Positions 9,030 to 22,033 of a stretch of DNA of 64,000 nt are shown one piece after another (positions within the stretch are counted from its first letter, which is position 1; every line of letters starts with the position of its first letter). A program made the translations under genes and the position numbers. The notes beneath the pieces were generated by a model. The model was given only the letters and a program-made list of their open reading frames with translations, was not told where the DNA came from and did not search any database. Location of the stretch: positions 62,001 to 126,000 of the forward strand of contig JAQBXY010000004.1 of assembly GCA_027623325.1 (NCBI GenBank), in the 5' to 3' direction. Source of the stretch: Gemmatimonadota bacterium (GTDB lineage: Bacteria > Gemmatimonadota > Gemmatimonadetes > Longimicrobiales > Gaopeijiaceae).

Positions 9030-9075
9030 GCGCCCGAAGCTAGACGCCACTCCACTCGGCGGCCATCGTGGCAGC

Positions 9076-10038
9076 ATGAACCCGATCGCCCCTATTCCTC
9101 TTGCCTCCATCGAGGCCGCTCGCCGTCGGATCATCGGAGCCGCGATTCGCACTCCGCTGATTCCCCTCGACGTTGACCATCGCGCGCGGATCTGGTTGAA
9201 GCTCGAGTGCCTTCAGCCCATCGGGTCTTTCAAGATTCGGGGAGCCGCGAACGCGATGGCCCTCGCCGACCCCGAGGCTCTGGCCAACGGGGTCTACACC
9301 GCAAGCGCCGGAAACATGGCCCAAGGAGTGGCCTTCAACGCGCGACGGATGGGCATCGGCTGCCGGGTGATTCTTCCCGACTCGGCACCGCGGACGAAGC
9401 GCGAAGCCGTCGAACGCCTTGGCGCCGTCTGCGTGCCCCTGCCCTTCGACGAATGGTGGTCAGTCTTGATGGATCACGGGCATCCCGACGAAGGTGGCTT
9501 CTTCGTCCATCCGGTTGGTGACCCGGCTGTCATAGCCGGAAACGGCACCATCGGTCTCGAAATCCTCGAGGACCTTCCCGAGGTGGACTCGATCATCGTC
9601 CCCTTTGGTGGAGGGGGACTCTCGTGCGGGATCGCCTCGGCGGTCAAAGCGCTCAAGCCCGATGTCGTGGTACGAGCGGCCGAAGTAGAAACGGCCGCAC
9701 CGTTCGCCGCGTCGCTGCGGGCCGGCGCCCCGGTCGCGGTCGATCGCACCCCGAGCTTCGTCGACGGCATCGGTGGCAAGAGCGTGCTCCACGAGATGTG
9801 GCCGCTGGCGTCCTCGGTGCTCGACGGTTCGCTCGTCGTCTCTCTCCAAGAAATCTGCGCGGCGATCAGAACACTCGTCGGCACCGCGCACGTGATCGCG
9901 GAAGGCGCGGGCGGGGCTTCCGTGGCGGCGGCACTCAACCACGGGGCCCGCGGCGAACGTGTCGTCGCAGTCGTCTCGGGGGGCAATCTCGACGTCGAAG
10001 TGCTGCGAACGATTCTGGACGGGGGCACACCGGCCTAG
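9076..10038 (+). CDS. PLP-dependent threonine/serine dehydratase family enzyme
   Basis: 320-aa fold-type II PLP enzyme like catabolic threonine dehydratase and serine racemase; it deaminates a hydroxy-amino acid to a 2-oxo acid. The Schiff-base lysine is K53 in IGSFKIRGA, the substrate loop is TASAGNMAQGVA, and the phosphate-binding glycine loop is VPFGGGGLSCG. It lacks the C-terminal ACT regulatory domain of biosynthetic IlvA, so it is probably not under isoleucine feedback. The segment GDPAVIAGNGTIGLEILEDL is typical of this group. It ends 4 bp inside the convergent AddB-like gene. Confidence 0.88.
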   Translation: MNPIAPIPLASIEAARRRIIGAAIRTPLIPLDVDHRARIWLKLECLQPIGSFKIRGAANAMALADPEALANGVYTASAGNMAQGVAFNARRMGIGCRVILPDSAPRTKREAVERLGAVCVPLPFDEWWSVLMDHGHPDEGGFFVHPVGDPAVIAGNGTIGLEILEDLPEVDSIIVPFGGGGLSCGIASAVKALKPDVVVRAAEVETAAPFAASLRAGAPVAVDRTPSFVDGIGGKSVLHEMWPLASSVLDGSLVVSLQEICAAIRTLVGTAHVIAEGAGGASVAAALNHGARGERVVAVVSGGNLDVEVLRTILDGGTPA

Positions 10039-13000
10039 GGAGCCAACCCCTCTTCGTAGTTCCGCGTCTTCTTGAGATGCTCGAACGCCGGCCAGAGTCC
10101 CAGATTCGCCTGCTCTCGCGACCACTCGGCCAGCGGTGATGAGGTGTTGAAGAAGTCTCCTTTGCGCACCCGGCATATCTCCGAGAAGTCGCAGAACGAA
10201 CAGTCGGCCGGATCATTGGTCGGGACGAAGTGGCCCGCGGCGACGCCATCGAGCATGTGGCCCAACAAGCCACCCACGCCCTTCAGTGCCTCACGTTCGA
10301 AAACGAACGACTGATTCTGACCTCGGCGCGTCGGGAAATGGTATTGACCATCGACGACCTCTCCTCCGAGTCGTTGTTCGGCGACGTGAGCGTACACAGC
10401 GTGCTGGAGCCTGCGGCCGCCGTTAAACACGTCGGACCCGTAGCCGTGCGGAACGCCCGTCTTGTAGTCGACGACGTGGAAGCCGCCAAGATCCGCGTCG
10501 ACGCGATCGATGGCTCCACGCAGCCGTATGGTGCCGTCGGTCAGCTCAAGGAGGACCGGATCGTCGTCGCCGAGGCCGAACTTCAACTCCAGCGCGACGC
10601 ACTTGGGGCCCTGCTGGCGGATCATCCGGACGAATGATCGGACGTCTTCCCGAAGCGCGGCAACCTCGCGCGTGAGGGTACCCTCCCCAGGGATCGGGAC
10701 TTCGTCCTTCAGTCGTTCGACACCACTGGCGAGGGCTGCAAAAGCCGATGCTTCGAAGGCGACATCGTCGAACCTCATGCCCTGCTTGTGCGCTCCCCGG
10801 AGCACAGCATCAAAGACAGAATGAAGCAGACTCCCACGGACGCGGTGGTCAAGCCACACGTCCGGATCGAGTTCAGGATCATCGGGGGGATACAAGCGGA
10901 GGATCGAGCCGTGGAGGTAGCGCAGAGGGCACGCCCCCAAGGCCTCGAGGCGACTCACGGACACGACGACGGATTCGTTCCGACGTGGATCGAGCACGCT
11001 GCGCCGAGATTCGATCACTCCGTGGACCGCTCCGGGCACGCCGTCTTCCCGTTCCTTACGTGCCGTGAGACCTCGATCCAGTGGCGGGTAACTGCGCCGC
11101 ACAGCGCCAAGTCCACGCTGCATGACGTCGCCCGCGCCCAACGCCTTCATCCAGACATCGTCCGCGTCGAGGGACGGGCGACCAAGAGTCGGTACCGCAC
11201 TGACAACTCTTCCCATGACCTCGTGGAGGTCATCGAACGTCGGATGCGAACTTCCCCGCGACAATCTCAATCCCTGGAGGAGAACCGATGACGGCCCGAC
11301 CGTTCGGGCCTCGGACGCCTGCCAAGATCCGTAGCTCATCGTGACTCGTCCGCGAAGGCGAGCGAAGAGCGCAGCAAATTCGAAGATGTTATCCCGAAGT
11401 CTTTCTGCGGAAGTCGGAAGCATGGTGCCGAGGACGCGTCGGTCGCTGTCGAGCAGGACAGGGTCCTGGGCTCCGCCCCCCGGAATGCGCTCCGCGTCCA
11501 GGCCAACCAGGAAAACTGCATCTCGTCCCGTGAAACCTCCGTGCTGTATGTCGGCCAGGTGAAGTGACCCACCTTCCGACGACCAAGGCGCGCCCGCCTC
11601 GTCACGATCCGCTCCGGGCACCTCAGCGCGAATTCTCAGATCGAGATAGCCACGCAGAATTGCGATCGCTGCGCGAAACTCCGTGCGTCTCGTGAGGGTG
11701 GCTTCGACGCGCTCGAGAACGATAGCAACTTCGTCACGCGCGCTTCGATCCGGACCGCGCCCGCGCGGCACCCGCCGAAGGAACGCGCGCAGACCGCGGG
11801 CGATCTCGGCCGGCGACACGGAGTCACGGCCCTGGCCCATCCGATCGGGCACGGCAGGCGTGGCCTTGAGCGCTGGATAGAGAATGGACTTGAGGGCCTC
11901 GAGTTCACCCCGCGCGCGCTCCTGCCGTTTCGCAAACACTTCCGGAGACTCGCGCCCACCGGGGAGCGCCCGCTCGACACCTTCGAGGGCGCCCCGCAGT
12001 TGAACGCGATACCGCTTTCGACCCCAGCCGATTCTCAGCGTTCTAAACCTGCGCGCGAGCGAGGCCGCGGAAAACGCGGCCCGGGCGCCCGACGGTCGAA
12101 GGTCGCCCGCCTCGAGGAGACGTCGGATCGGACCGGCATGGAAGCCTTCCTCGATCCAGTCGAGATAGGCCTGTACGACCCGCCCCGTGCGGGTACGCGC
12201 AATGGGGAGTCCCACCGCATAGGTGACCGGGATCGACAAGCGCACAGAGAGCGCGTGCAAAGCAGATCCGTAGGCCTTGGGGTCGGACGCGATGATCTCG
12301 ACCTGATCCCACCTCAACCCCCGTTCGAGACACCGTCGGAACACTTCGCGCAACTCCGCCTCGATCGACGCGGCCCGGAAGAATTCGATGTCCATGGTGA
12401 TGGCATCCGACGTGCCCGCATCGGGCGCGTAAAGGTTGGACCCCGCGGTGGGTTCGCCGCGTCGGTTCCACAGCAACGAGTCGGGCACATCCAGGCCTAC
12501 CACAGAATCCGTCTCGAGAACCTTGGCTCCCCGAGCCGCGAGTGCTGCAACGAGTTGACCGGTGAGTCCTCGCGTCTCCAGCCCCGGAAGCAGCACCACG
12601 ATGTCGGCATCCAAAGAGCGCGGCATTCGACCACCGCCCTCCTCCAGGGCGGCGAGCGCCGATCTCAGGACAGCCGCAGGGTCCGCCTTGTGTCGCCCGG
12701 CAAGCAGTCGCTCATAGCGTTGAAGAACACGCAGCAGAAAAAGCTTCTTCTCCCACTGAGAGAAACGCGCTGCGTCCAACTCACGTGGGCCGATTCCCGC
12801 CCCGCGCAGTTCCCGGATCGCCCCATGCACCTTCGAGCGAAATCCGACCCCTTCGGAGAGCAGGCCCAGACCGGCCCTCTCCGCGATGAGCGCCGAGTCC
12901 AACGCATGATCGAGGAGCGCCTGCTCGTCGAACTTGTCGAGAACGCTGGTTCCCAATTGGGCGAGCCCGCTCCGAGCCAGCCGATGCGCGAGGCGGGCGG

Positions 13001-13178
13001 GGGTCGTGATCTCGAACCCGATCCACCCTTCCCCCTCCAGCGAAAGCCGTCGGAGAAGTTCTCGGCCGACTCCGAAATTGGGAGCCACGACAAGCTTCCG
13101 AGCGACCCGATATTTCCGACCGACTCGTGCCAACGAATCGACGAGTTGGGGCGCTGCGCCGGTTGGATCGGGAGTCAT
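10035..13178 (-). CDS. AddB-like PD-(D/E)XK nuclease subunit
   Basis: 1047-aa protein resembling the AddB subunit of helicase-nucleases for double-strand break processing. The N-terminal half is a helicase-like scaffold without a visible GxGKT Walker A motif, so it probably does not hydrolyse ATP. The C-terminal third holds a RecB-type nuclease domain: a helix-forming LRGAIDRVDAD, the active strand FHVVDYKTG (Asp and Lys of PD-(D/E)XK), then RRLQHAVYAHVAEQRL. Cysteines in LGACPLRY and in DCSFCDFSEIC (C-x2-C-x5-C) fit the four-Cys Fe-S staple known in AddB. Its likely partner, AddA, is at the left window edge on the same strand, about 9 kb away. Confidence 0.85.
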   Translation of the reverse strand: MTPDPTGAAPQLVDSLARVGRKYRVARKLVVAPNFGVGRELLRRLSLEGEGWIGFEITTPARLAHRLARSGLAQLGTSVLDKFDEQALLDHALDSALIAERAGLGLLSEGVGFRSKVHGAIRELRGAGIGPRELDAARFSQWEKKLFLLRVLQRYERLLAGRHKADPAAVLRSALAALEEGGGRMPRSLDADIVVLLPGLETRGLTGQLVAALAARGAKVLETDSVVGLDVPDSLLWNRRGEPTAGSNLYAPDAGTSDAITMDIEFFRAASIEAELREVFRRCLERGLRWDQVEIIASDPKAYGSALHALSVRLSIPVTYAVGLPIARTRTGRVVQAYLDWIEEGFHAGPIRRLLEAGDLRPSGARAAFSAASLARRFRTLRIGWGRKRYRVQLRGALEGVERALPGGRESPEVFAKRQERARGELEALKSILYPALKATPAVPDRMGQGRDSVSPAEIARGLRAFLRRVPRGRGPDRSARDEVAIVLERVEATLTRRTEFRAAIAILRGYLDLRIRAEVPGADRDEAGAPWSSEGGSLHLADIQHGGFTGRDAVFLVGLDAERIPGGGAQDPVLLDSDRRVLGTMLPTSAERLRDNIFEFAALFARLRGRVTMSYGSWQASEARTVGPSSVLLQGLRLSRGSSHPTFDDLHEVMGRVVSAVPTLGRPSLDADDVWMKALGAGDVMQRGLGAVRRSYPPLDRGLTARKEREDGVPGAVHGVIESRRSVLDPRRNESVVVSVSRLEALGACPLRYLHGSILRLYPPDDPELDPDVWLDHRVRGSLLHSVFDAVLRGAHKQGMRFDDVAFEASAFAALASGVERLKDEVPIPGEGTLTREVAALREDVRSFVRMIRQQGPKCVALELKFGLGDDDPVLLELTDGTIRLRGAIDRVDADLGGFHVVDYKTGVPHGYGSDVFNGGRRLQHAVYAHVAEQRLGGEVVDGQYHFPTRRGQNQSFVFEREALKGVGGLLGHMLDGVAAGHFVPTNDPADCSFCDFSEICRVRKGDFFNTSSPLAEWSREQANLGLWPAFEHLKKTRNYEEGLAP

Positions 13179-13342
13179 GCCCTCGGAGTCACAGGTATCA
13201 GTAGCGGCAAGATACCCCTCGGAGGGACGTCGTGGGAGGGCAGCCCCGTGCGCCCTCCTCGGCTTCACATGTCACGGTTTCGGGGGTTCGTTCGTCCCAT
13301 GATACGGGCACCACGCCCCAACATCCTTCTGTGGAGAGGTCC

Positions 13343-13714
13343 ATGAACATTCTGCACTCAGTCGCATTGGGGTCCGTAGCGATTCTGGCCGGGTGCGGAG
13401 TGATCGATCCCATCGCATGCACCGCGAACTTCGTGTACGGCATCACGGTAGAGGTCATCGATTCCGCCTCGCAACTTCCGCTCGCGGACGGCGCGACGAT
13501 GACGCTACGGGACGGTTCGTATGTCGAAAGCGTGACGGACACGTTCGATGGCTTGAGGCTCTCCGGAGCGGGAGAACGCCCAGGCACGTACGCGGTTACG
13601 GTCGCGCGACCCAACTACCACACGTGGAGCGCCGTGAGTCCTGTCGTGGTCACCGCCGACCAGTGCCATGTGATCCCGGTGGCCCTGCGAGCGCCGCTTC
13701 AGCTGATCCCGTAA
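13343..13714 (+). CDS. Small carboxypeptidase-regulatory-like lipoprotein
   Basis: 123-aa exported lipoprotein. A short hydrophobic signal ends in a lipobox (AILAGC, Cys at about residue 18), followed by one beta-sandwich domain: VYGITVEVIDSASQLPLADG, then GERPGTYAVTVARPNYHTW. This is the pattern of carboxypeptidase-regulatory-like (Ig-like) domains common in Bacteroidota and Gemmatimonadota envelope proteins. The ATG follows GGAGAGG at good distance. It is monocistronic and followed by a strong terminator. Function unknown; probably periplasmic or outer-membrane anchored. Confidence 0.72.
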   Translation: MNILHSVALGSVAILAGCGVIDPIACTANFVYGITVEVIDSASQLPLADGATMTLRDGSYVESVTDTFDGLRLSGAGERPGTYAVTVARPNYHTWSAVSPVVVTADQCHVIPVALRAPLQLIP

Positions 13715-13729
13715 CCCGCTGATCGCTAC

Positions 13730-13770
13730 AAAAGGGGCCGGCGGACGAGTCCGCACGGCCCCTTCGTGTT
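13730..13770. terminator. Bidirectional hairpin terminator
   Basis: Between two convergent genes. AAGGGGCCG pairs with CGGCCCCTT, and an inner GCGGA/TCCGC stem extends it; an A tract precedes it and CGTGTTTC follows. The long GC stem with A/T flanks suits termination from both sides. Confidence 0.75.
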
Positions 13771-13799
13771 TCAAGGAGCGGCCCACGGGCCGCCGCCAT

Positions 13800-15983
13800 T
13801 CACTTCACGAACAGCATGTCCCGGTACGTCGGGATCGGCCAAATGTCGTCCGGGACCACACGCTCGAGCCGATCGACTACGTCGCGTACCGCCGTCATCG
13901 CTGGCACGATATTCGAACGCATGTGGTCGGCCTTCGACATCACGTCGTCCCCACCCAGCTCCTGGTTCAGCTTCGCAAGAACGTCGATCGACGCAGCCAA
14001 TCGATCGACCAGCTCGTTGACCGAGTTGGCCGTCTTCATCACCCCTTCGGTCTTGAGCCCCAGCTCATCGGCACGCTCCGCCGTGGCCAAGAGGTCGCTC
14101 AGATAGCGGACCGCCGCAGGAAAGATCATGGTCTGCGCAATGTGCTGGGCGGTCTCTCCTTCGATGTTGATCGTCTTGAAGTACTGCTCGACGAAGATCT
14201 CGAAGCGCGATTCCAGCTCTCTGTGTGACAGTACGCCATACTTCGAAAAGAGCGCCGTATTCTTCTCATCCACCAGCTTGGGAAGCGCATCCATCGTGCC
14301 GCGAAGATTCAACAGTCCACGGCTCGCCGCCTCTTCGACCCACTCGGCCGAATAGTTGTCGCCGTTGAAGATGATGTGCTTGAACTCGTGGATCTCTGAC
14401 GCCAACAACTCACGAAGTGCGTCGTCGAACGACGTCCCCTTCTCGAGGTCCGCCTCCAGCTTCGTGCAGAGATCATCGATCGCCTCGGCAACGATGGTGT
14501 TCAGAATCGTCGCCGGAAACGAAATGCTCTGCGATGATCCCAGGGCACGGAACTCCCACTTGTTGCCGGTGAAGGCGAACGGTGACGTTCGGTTCCGATC
14601 ACCTGCGTGCTTTGGCAACCGTGGAAGAACCTGGACTCCCAGTCCCAAGAGGCCCGTGGGCTTGCTGCTCGAAGCCGAGCCGACCTTCTCGATCTGCTCG
14701 AAGACGTCCTGGAGCTGATCGCCGCAGAACGCCGAGATGATCGCCGGCGGAGCCTCGTTGGCGCCGAGACGGTGGTCGTTCCCTGCATGGGCCACGGCTG
14801 CGCGGAGGAGGTCCTGGTGTCTTGCAACCGCCTTGAGCACCGCCGAGCAGAAGAAAAGGAACTGCATGTTGTCATGCGGAGTCTCGCCGGGCTCCAGGAG
14901 GTTCTGGTCATCGGTTCCCATTGACCAGTTCAGGTGTTTGCCGCTGCCGTTGATCCCCTGGAACGGCTTCTCGTGGAGCAAGCACACGAGTCCGTACTTG
15001 CGCGCCACTCGCCGCAGCGTAGACATGACCAACTGCTGATGATCGGCAGCCGCGTTTGCATCCTCATAGATGGGCGCCATCTCGAACTGGCCCGGCGCCA
15101 CTTCGTTGTGCCGCGTCGTGAGGGGGACCCCCAGGCGATACAACTCGACTTCGACCTCGTTCATGTACTCCAGGACGCGCCCCGGAATCGATCCGAAGTA
15201 GTGGTCATCCATCTCCTGACCCTTCGGCGGCTTCGTGCCGAAGAGGGTACGACCGCACGTCTGCAGGTCCGGACGACGGAAGTAGAACTCTTCATCGATC
15301 AGGAAGAACTCCTGCTCGGCCCCGCACGTGGCACGCACGGCCTTGGGAGGAGAGCCAAAGAGGCGCAACGCGCGCCGAGCCTGCTGATCGATCGCGTGCA
15401 TCGAGCGCAGGAGAGGTGTCTTCTTGTCCAACGCGTCGCCCGCCCACGATGCAAAGGCAGTGGGAATGCAGAGATATGCCCCGCCTGGTCCCTCCATGAG
15501 GAATGCAGGGGAGGTCGGATCCCATGCCGTGTAGCCACGCGCCTCGAATGTGGCGCGTAGACCTCCGGAGGGAAACGAAGATGCGTCCGGTTCACCTTGC
15601 ACGAGTTCCTTGCCTCGGAACTCGGTGATCGCCCGACCATCGCCGGTCGGCTTTAGAAAGGAGTCGTGCTTCTCGGCCGTGCTCCCCGTGAGAGGCTGAA
15701 ACCAGTGCGAGAAGTGCGTCGCACCTTTCTCGAGTGCCCACTCCTTCATGGAGGAGGCCACGGCATCGGCCACGGTTGGGTCGAGTTCCGTTCCGTTTTG
15801 GATCGTCGAGAGCAGTGCTTCGTACGGGGCGCTGGGCATGCGCGACTTCATCTGGTGCAAGCTGAAGACGTTCTCGCCGAAGACCTCTTCAAGGTCGATC
15901 CTACTCCGCTTGCCGCTATCGGAGGGGGTCGACTCGTACTTGGCGGCGGCCAGGGTATCAAACCGCGGAAGGACTCTGGTCAT
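13800..15983 (-). CDS. glnN: Glutamine synthetase type III
   Basis: 727-aa GSIII, which makes glutamine from glutamate, ammonia and ATP. The size is typical (about 700 residues against about 470 for type I). Family segments seen include [16 protein letters not shown] near the N-terminus, [51 protein letters not shown], the metal-binding [20 protein letters not shown], and [12 protein letters not shown]. The C-terminal helical part is also present. ATG at 15983 gives MTRVLPRFD; the frame extends to 16070 but homology does not. It is divergent from the ATPase gene with an AT-richer 145-bp spacer. Confidence 0.95.
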   Translation of the reverse strand: MTRVLPRFDTLAAAKYESTPSDSGKRSRIDLEEVFGENVFSLHQMKSRMPSAPYEALLSTIQNGTELDPTVADAVASSMKEWALEKGATHFSHWFQPLTGSTAEKHDSFLKPTGDGRAITEFRGKELVQGEPDASSFPSGGLRATFEARGYTAWDPTSPAFLMEGPGGAYLCIPTAFASWAGDALDKKTPLLRSMHAIDQQARRALRLFGSPPKAVRATCGAEQEFFLIDEEFYFRRPDLQTCGRTLFGTKPPKGQEMDDHYFGSIPGRVLEYMNEVEVELYRLGVPLTTRHNEVAPGQFEMAPIYEDANAAADHQQLVMSTLRRVARKYGLVCLLHEKPFQGINGSGKHLNWSMGTDDQNLLEPGETPHDNMQFLFFCSAVLKAVARHQDLLRAAVAHAGNDHRLGANEAPPAIISAFCGDQLQDVFEQIEKVGSASSSKPTGLLGLGVQVLPRLPKHAGDRNRTSPFAFTGNKWEFRALGSSQSISFPATILNTIVAEAIDDLCTKLEADLEKGTSFDDALRELLASEIHEFKHIIFNGDNYSAEWVEEAASRGLLNLRGTMDALPKLVDEKNTALFSKYGVLSHRELESRFEIFVEQYFKTINIEGETAQHIAQTMIFPAAVRYLSDLLATAERADELGLKTEGVMKTANSVNELVDRLAASIDVLAKLNQELGGDDVMSKADHMRSNIVPAMTAVRDVVDRLERVVPDDIWPIPTYRDMLFVK

Positions 15984-16128
15984 GACTGCTCTCCAATGGG
16001 GCGATGGTCGATCCAAGCAGGGAAACTCGGCGAACGTCGCATCATGTTCAAGATCGAACGTGGTCCACATTAGCTAAGTCTGCTTACGCTAATCTTTCCA
16101 GATTTCGTTATTGATTGTATCATTCTCG

Positions 16129-17541
16129 ATGCTTTTCGCCGGAAGAGTTAAGGAGCTAGGCCAACTTCGGGGGGTGCTCGACCAGGGCGCACCTCAAGTC
16201 GTGCGGGTGACCGGACTTCGAGGGGCCGGGAAGACCTCCCTCGTTCGGCGCACGCTCATCGACTACCCGGGGCTTCTTCACCGCTGCGCCCCGCTCCCCG
16301 CGCCCGCACAGTTCAAGCTCCTCAAAGACCGGATCGACGGGGCCCGTAGCGAGCGCGGCATGCCGCCCGCCATCCTGGATTCGGGAGTGGACTCGGGGGC
16401 CGACTGGGCCGGCCTCTTTCTCGCAGCCCGCAGCCTGGCAGAGGCCGGGGAGCGCCCCTTCGTCCTCGCCATCGACGACGCTCACCGACTGAGCGAAGCT
16501 CGAGCGCGGCACACCGACGCGATGCTCACCGCGCAGCACGCTCCGAGCGACGACCTGGGCACACTACATCTGGTTCTCATCGGCAGCGAGTCGGGCGTCT
16601 CGGCCGAAGCGGCGTTCGCACCCCACACGGTGCGCACGGTGCGAGTCGGTCCCCTCCCCTTTCGCACGGCGGCCACCTACCTGCCCGGAACTCGCCCCGA
16701 AGACCGGGTCCGAGCCTACGCTCTGTTCGGAGGGATCCCGAGAGTTCTCGCAGCGCTCGACCCTTCCGCCAGTGTGGAGACGAACGTTCGGCGCGTGTTA
16801 CTCGATCCTCACGGCACGCTCGCGGACGTCTCTGCAGCATGGCTCGAGCAGGACATCCAGAGCCCGGCTCGATACGTCGCCATCATGTCCGCTCTCGCGC
16901 TCGGAGAGGGTGACTGGGCGACAGTCCACGCCGGCGTGCCGGACCTTACCAAGAGCGGACAGGTCGCACCCTATCTGAATCGCCTCATGGAGCTCGGACT
17001 GATCTCATCGCGCCGCCCGCTCGACGCCACACCGCGGAGCCGCACGACCCGATACGCGGTCTCCGACCCGCTGTTGTCTTTCTGGTTCCGGTTCGTCCTA
17101 CCCTACCGATACGGCCACGGCCGGGACACCGAGAGCGAATACTATGCTCGCGTCGTTCGACCTGGGCTCGATGTCCACATCGAGGGCGTGTTCCCGATAA
17201 TCTGCCGACAGCACATGATCCACGACTCGATCGAGACCCTTGGAAGTGTGGCCCGGGAGCACGGAAGTCTCTGGGGCCGCGGCTGCGACCTGCCGGTGGC
17301 CGGTATCCTGACGTCCGGCGCTGCCTACTACGGCGTCTGCCACTGGGATGGGCCGAACCGGACGGAAGAGCCGCTAGGTCGGATCGAACGGAACATGCGC
17401 GAGACCCGCTACGGCTTCGGCCGCGAGCGCCGTCTCCGGTTGATCTTCACGGGCACGACCGCACCCCGTCGCCTTCAGCGGGAGGTAGCTCGCCGGCACG
17501 ACGCGCAGGTCATCGACGCCGACGCTCTCCTAGGGAACTGA
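16129..17541 (+). CDS. AAA+ ATPase with DUF234-like C-terminal domain
   Basis: 470-aa STAND-like/archaeal-type ATPase. The P-loop GLRGAGKTS lies at residues 29-37, the Walker B-like strand is FVLAIDDAH, and a sensor region VLIGSES follows. A winged-helix region (LMELGLISSRRPL) precedes a DUF234-type domain with SDPLLSFWFRFVLPYR. This architecture occurs widely in archaea and some bacteria; the role is unknown, and a link to defence or toxin-antitoxin systems has been suggested for some relatives. The C-terminal part has a restriction-endonuclease-like look (GRGCDLPVAGIL). ATG at 16129 chosen over an in-frame TTG at 16111. Probably monocistronic with its own AT-rich promoter at 16075-16128. 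Confidence 0.78.
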   Translation: MLFAGRVKELGQLRGVLDQGAPQVVRVTGLRGAGKTSLVRRTLIDYPGLLHRCAPLPAPAQFKLLKDRIDGARSERGMPPAILDSGVDSGADWAGLFLAARSLAEAGERPFVLAIDDAHRLSEARARHTDAMLTAQHAPSDDLGTLHLVLIGSESGVSAEAAFAPHTVRTVRVGPLPFRTAATYLPGTRPEDRVRAYALFGGIPRVLAALDPSASVETNVRRVLLDPHGTLADVSAAWLEQDIQSPARYVAIMSALALGEGDWATVHAGVPDLTKSGQVAPYLNRLMELGLISSRRPLDATPRSRTTRYAVSDPLLSFWFRFVLPYRYGHGRDTESEYYARVVRPGLDVHIEGVFPIICRQHMIHDSIETLGSVAREHGSLWGRGCDLPVAGILTSGAAYYGVCHWDGPNRTEEPLGRIERNMRETRYGFGRERRLRLIFTGTTAPRRLQREVARRHDAQVIDADALLGN

Positions 17542-17550
17542 CCCACCGAT

Positions 17551-19830
<2,280 letters not shown>

Positions 19831-19834
<4 letters not shown>

Positions 19835-20958
19835 GTGCTGATCTTCCCGGCCTCGATACGCCACCGAGGAAGCGCGTCCTTCCGGAGTCGCACGTCCCCC
19901 TCCTTCGGAGCCGTCAGAACGACCTGTCCGGTCTCCTCCGTTTCCATCAACTCAAGAATCCGCTCGCTGCGCCCGCCGTCCAGTTCCGCGAACACGTCGT
20001 CGAGCAAGATCATGGGCTTGAGGCTTCGACGTTCACGAATCGTCATCGCTTCGACGAGGCGCAAAGCGAGGGCCGCGGTTCGTCGCTGCCCCCCTGATCC
20101 GTAGTCGCGCAAGTCGAGACCATCTCTCTCGTCTTCCAGCTGCAGTAGCACATCGTCCCGGTGCGGGCCGACCACGGTCGCGCCCATACGCCGCTCCCGT
20201 TCACACGACTCCATCAACGCGTCACGGAACGCATCCTGTATTCCCTCGACCGATATGGCGTCGGAGAGGAAGACGTTGGGCCGATACGACATCAACGCCC
20301 TCCGCCCATCGCTCACTCGGCGGTAGTACTCCCCGAACGCTTCATGTCGAGAGGCCACCCACGCCTGTCGACCACGCATCACCTCTGCCCCCGAACGGAT
20401 CAGGCCAGGGTTCCATGCGGCGATGACCGTCGCGGCATGCCCCGCCTTCAAGGAGGCGTTCCTGCGAAGCAGAGTCCTCTTGTAGTCCTGTAGCGCGGCG
20501 ATGTAGCCCGGCTCATTCAGTGAAAGAAGAATGTCGAGAAATCTTCGTCGCTCCACCGGACCGCCACTGATCAACTCGATGTCGGACGGCGAGAAGATCA
20601 CCGCGGACAGCCGGCCGAGTGCTTCACTCATCTTCTCAGGCTCGGCACCGTCGACCGACACCTTCTTGCGCTTGCCCCTTCGTTGAAAGGCCGCCGCAAC
20701 CTCTCCCGCTTCTGCCCCGCTCGCGGCGTCAGCCGTGGTCCTTCCTACCACCCTGAACACATCCTGGCCAAAGGAAACCATCTGCTCATCCCGGGCCCCA
20801 CGGAAGGAACGAAGAGACTCGAGGTAATAGATCGCCTCAAGGAAATTCGACTTGCCCTGAGCGTTGTCGCCGATCAACGCCACGCCCTCCGGGGGAAGCT
20901 CCAAATCCTGATTCTGGAGGTTCCGGAAGTGCCGCAGAGCGAGTCCGCTCAGACGCAC
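19831..20958 (-). CDS. recF: DNA replication and repair protein RecF
   Basis: 375-aa SMC-like ATPase that helps load RecA at single-strand gaps. Walker A is in ALIGDNAQGKSNFLEAIYYL near residue 30, the ABC signature is GSGGQRRTAALALRL, and Walker B is PMILLDDVFAELD. Start at MRLSGLALRHFRNL is canonical. The gene precedes dciA and gyrB with coupled translation. dnaA and dnaN, often next to recF, are not found here; the next gene upstream on this strand is an enoyl-CoA hydratase. Confidence 0.96.
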
Positions 20959-21053
20959 GGCTCACCGGTTGGGAGGGTCCCTGAAGACATGGGAAAATCT
21001 AATGATTTCCCCCCTTCCCGACTACCGCTTGAAGGGTGGTCCTCCTGCGCTCC

Positions 21054-21839
21054 TCATTGGCCCTTGAAGTCGGGCTTCCTCTTCTCGAGAAAAGCCTCCA
21101 TACCCTCCCGCATATCGTCGGTAGACGCGAGCAGTCCGAACAGGGAGGATTCGAAGTCGAGCGCCTCAGCTGTTGCCGTGTCGAGACCCCGGTAGATCGA
21201 TTCGAGCGCCATTCGAATGGCCAGGGGCCCGTTCTTGGTGACCTTCCTGAGTAAGACCTTGGCCTCATCCATAAGGGCATCGGGAGCCACGACGGAAGAT
21301 ACGAGACCCAGAGCGTACGCCCGCGACGCGTCGATCATGTCACCGGTAAGCGTCAGCTCGATGGCGCGGCCTAGCCCGATGAGGCGAGCCAGCCGAATGG
21401 TGCCGCCGTAGCCCGGGATGATGCCGAGGCCGACTTCGGGAAGGCCGAAGCGTGCCTTGTCACTCGCGATCCGCATGTGGCACGCGAGTGCGAGCTCACA
21501 CCCACCACCCAGCGCGTACCCTCCCACGGCCGCCAAGACCGGTTTGGGGAATCGTTCGATCGCCCGAAACACGTCCTGCCCGTCGCGACTAACGCGGACG
21601 CCGGTCACGGAGTTCATCGTCGCCAACTCGCCAATGTCAGCGCCGGCGACGAAGGCCTTTTGTCCGGCTCCCGTCAGAATCACGCCACGAACCGTGTCGT
21701 CGTCGCGGAGGCTGGTGAAGACCTCGCCAATCTCGCGGACCACCTCAGCGTTCAGCGCATTGAGCTTCTCCTGACGATCGACGGTAACGATCGCAAGGTC
21801 GACGTCCCACTCCACTCGGATGTTCGCTAGATCAGCCAT
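21054..21839 (-). CDS. Enoyl-CoA hydratase
   Basis: 261-aa crotonase-fold enzyme that hydrates trans-2-enoyl-CoA in fatty acid or related acyl-CoA breakdown. Both catalytic glutamates are in place: GGYALGGGCELALACHMRIA and FGLPEVGLGIIPGYGGTIRL. The oxyanion-hole strand is AFVAGADIGELA, and the C-terminus ends MEAFLEKRKPDF as in short-chain hydratases. ATG at 21839 used; the GTG immediately upstream is also possible. It lies just upstream of recF on the same strand, with a 95-bp gap and no functional link to replication. Confidence 0.92.
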   Translation of the reverse strand: MADLANIRVEWDVDLAIVTVDRQEKLNALNAEVVREIGEVFTSLRDDDTVRGVILTGAGQKAFVAGADIGELATMNSVTGVRVSRDGQDVFRAIERFPKPVLAAVGGYALGGGCELALACHMRIASDKARFGLPEVGLGIIPGYGGTIRLARLIGLGRAIELTLTGDMIDASRAYALGLVSSVVAPDALMDEAKVLLRKVTKNGPLAIRMALESIYRGLDTATAEALDFESSLFGLLASTDDMREGMEAFLEKRKPDFKGQ

Positions 21840-22033
21840 CACGGAGCCTGCCCCGGAATTGTGTTCACGAATGACTTCGCGGCAACATAGCGGCCCCAGC
21901 TACGATGGAAAAACCTCGTCGCCGGGCTTAACTTCCAGACATTCGCGCCGTGAGTTGGGCCATGCGAGGCCACCTCGCGTCACCGCTGTCCTCATCATGC
22001 GGCTTAGTCCAAGCCCACAGGAGCTGTCGAGAC

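Noticed and set aside
12000-13346. 448-codon plus-strand open frame opposite addB
   Set aside because: Arg/Pro-rich antisense of a gene with strong homology; typical of high-GC DNA.
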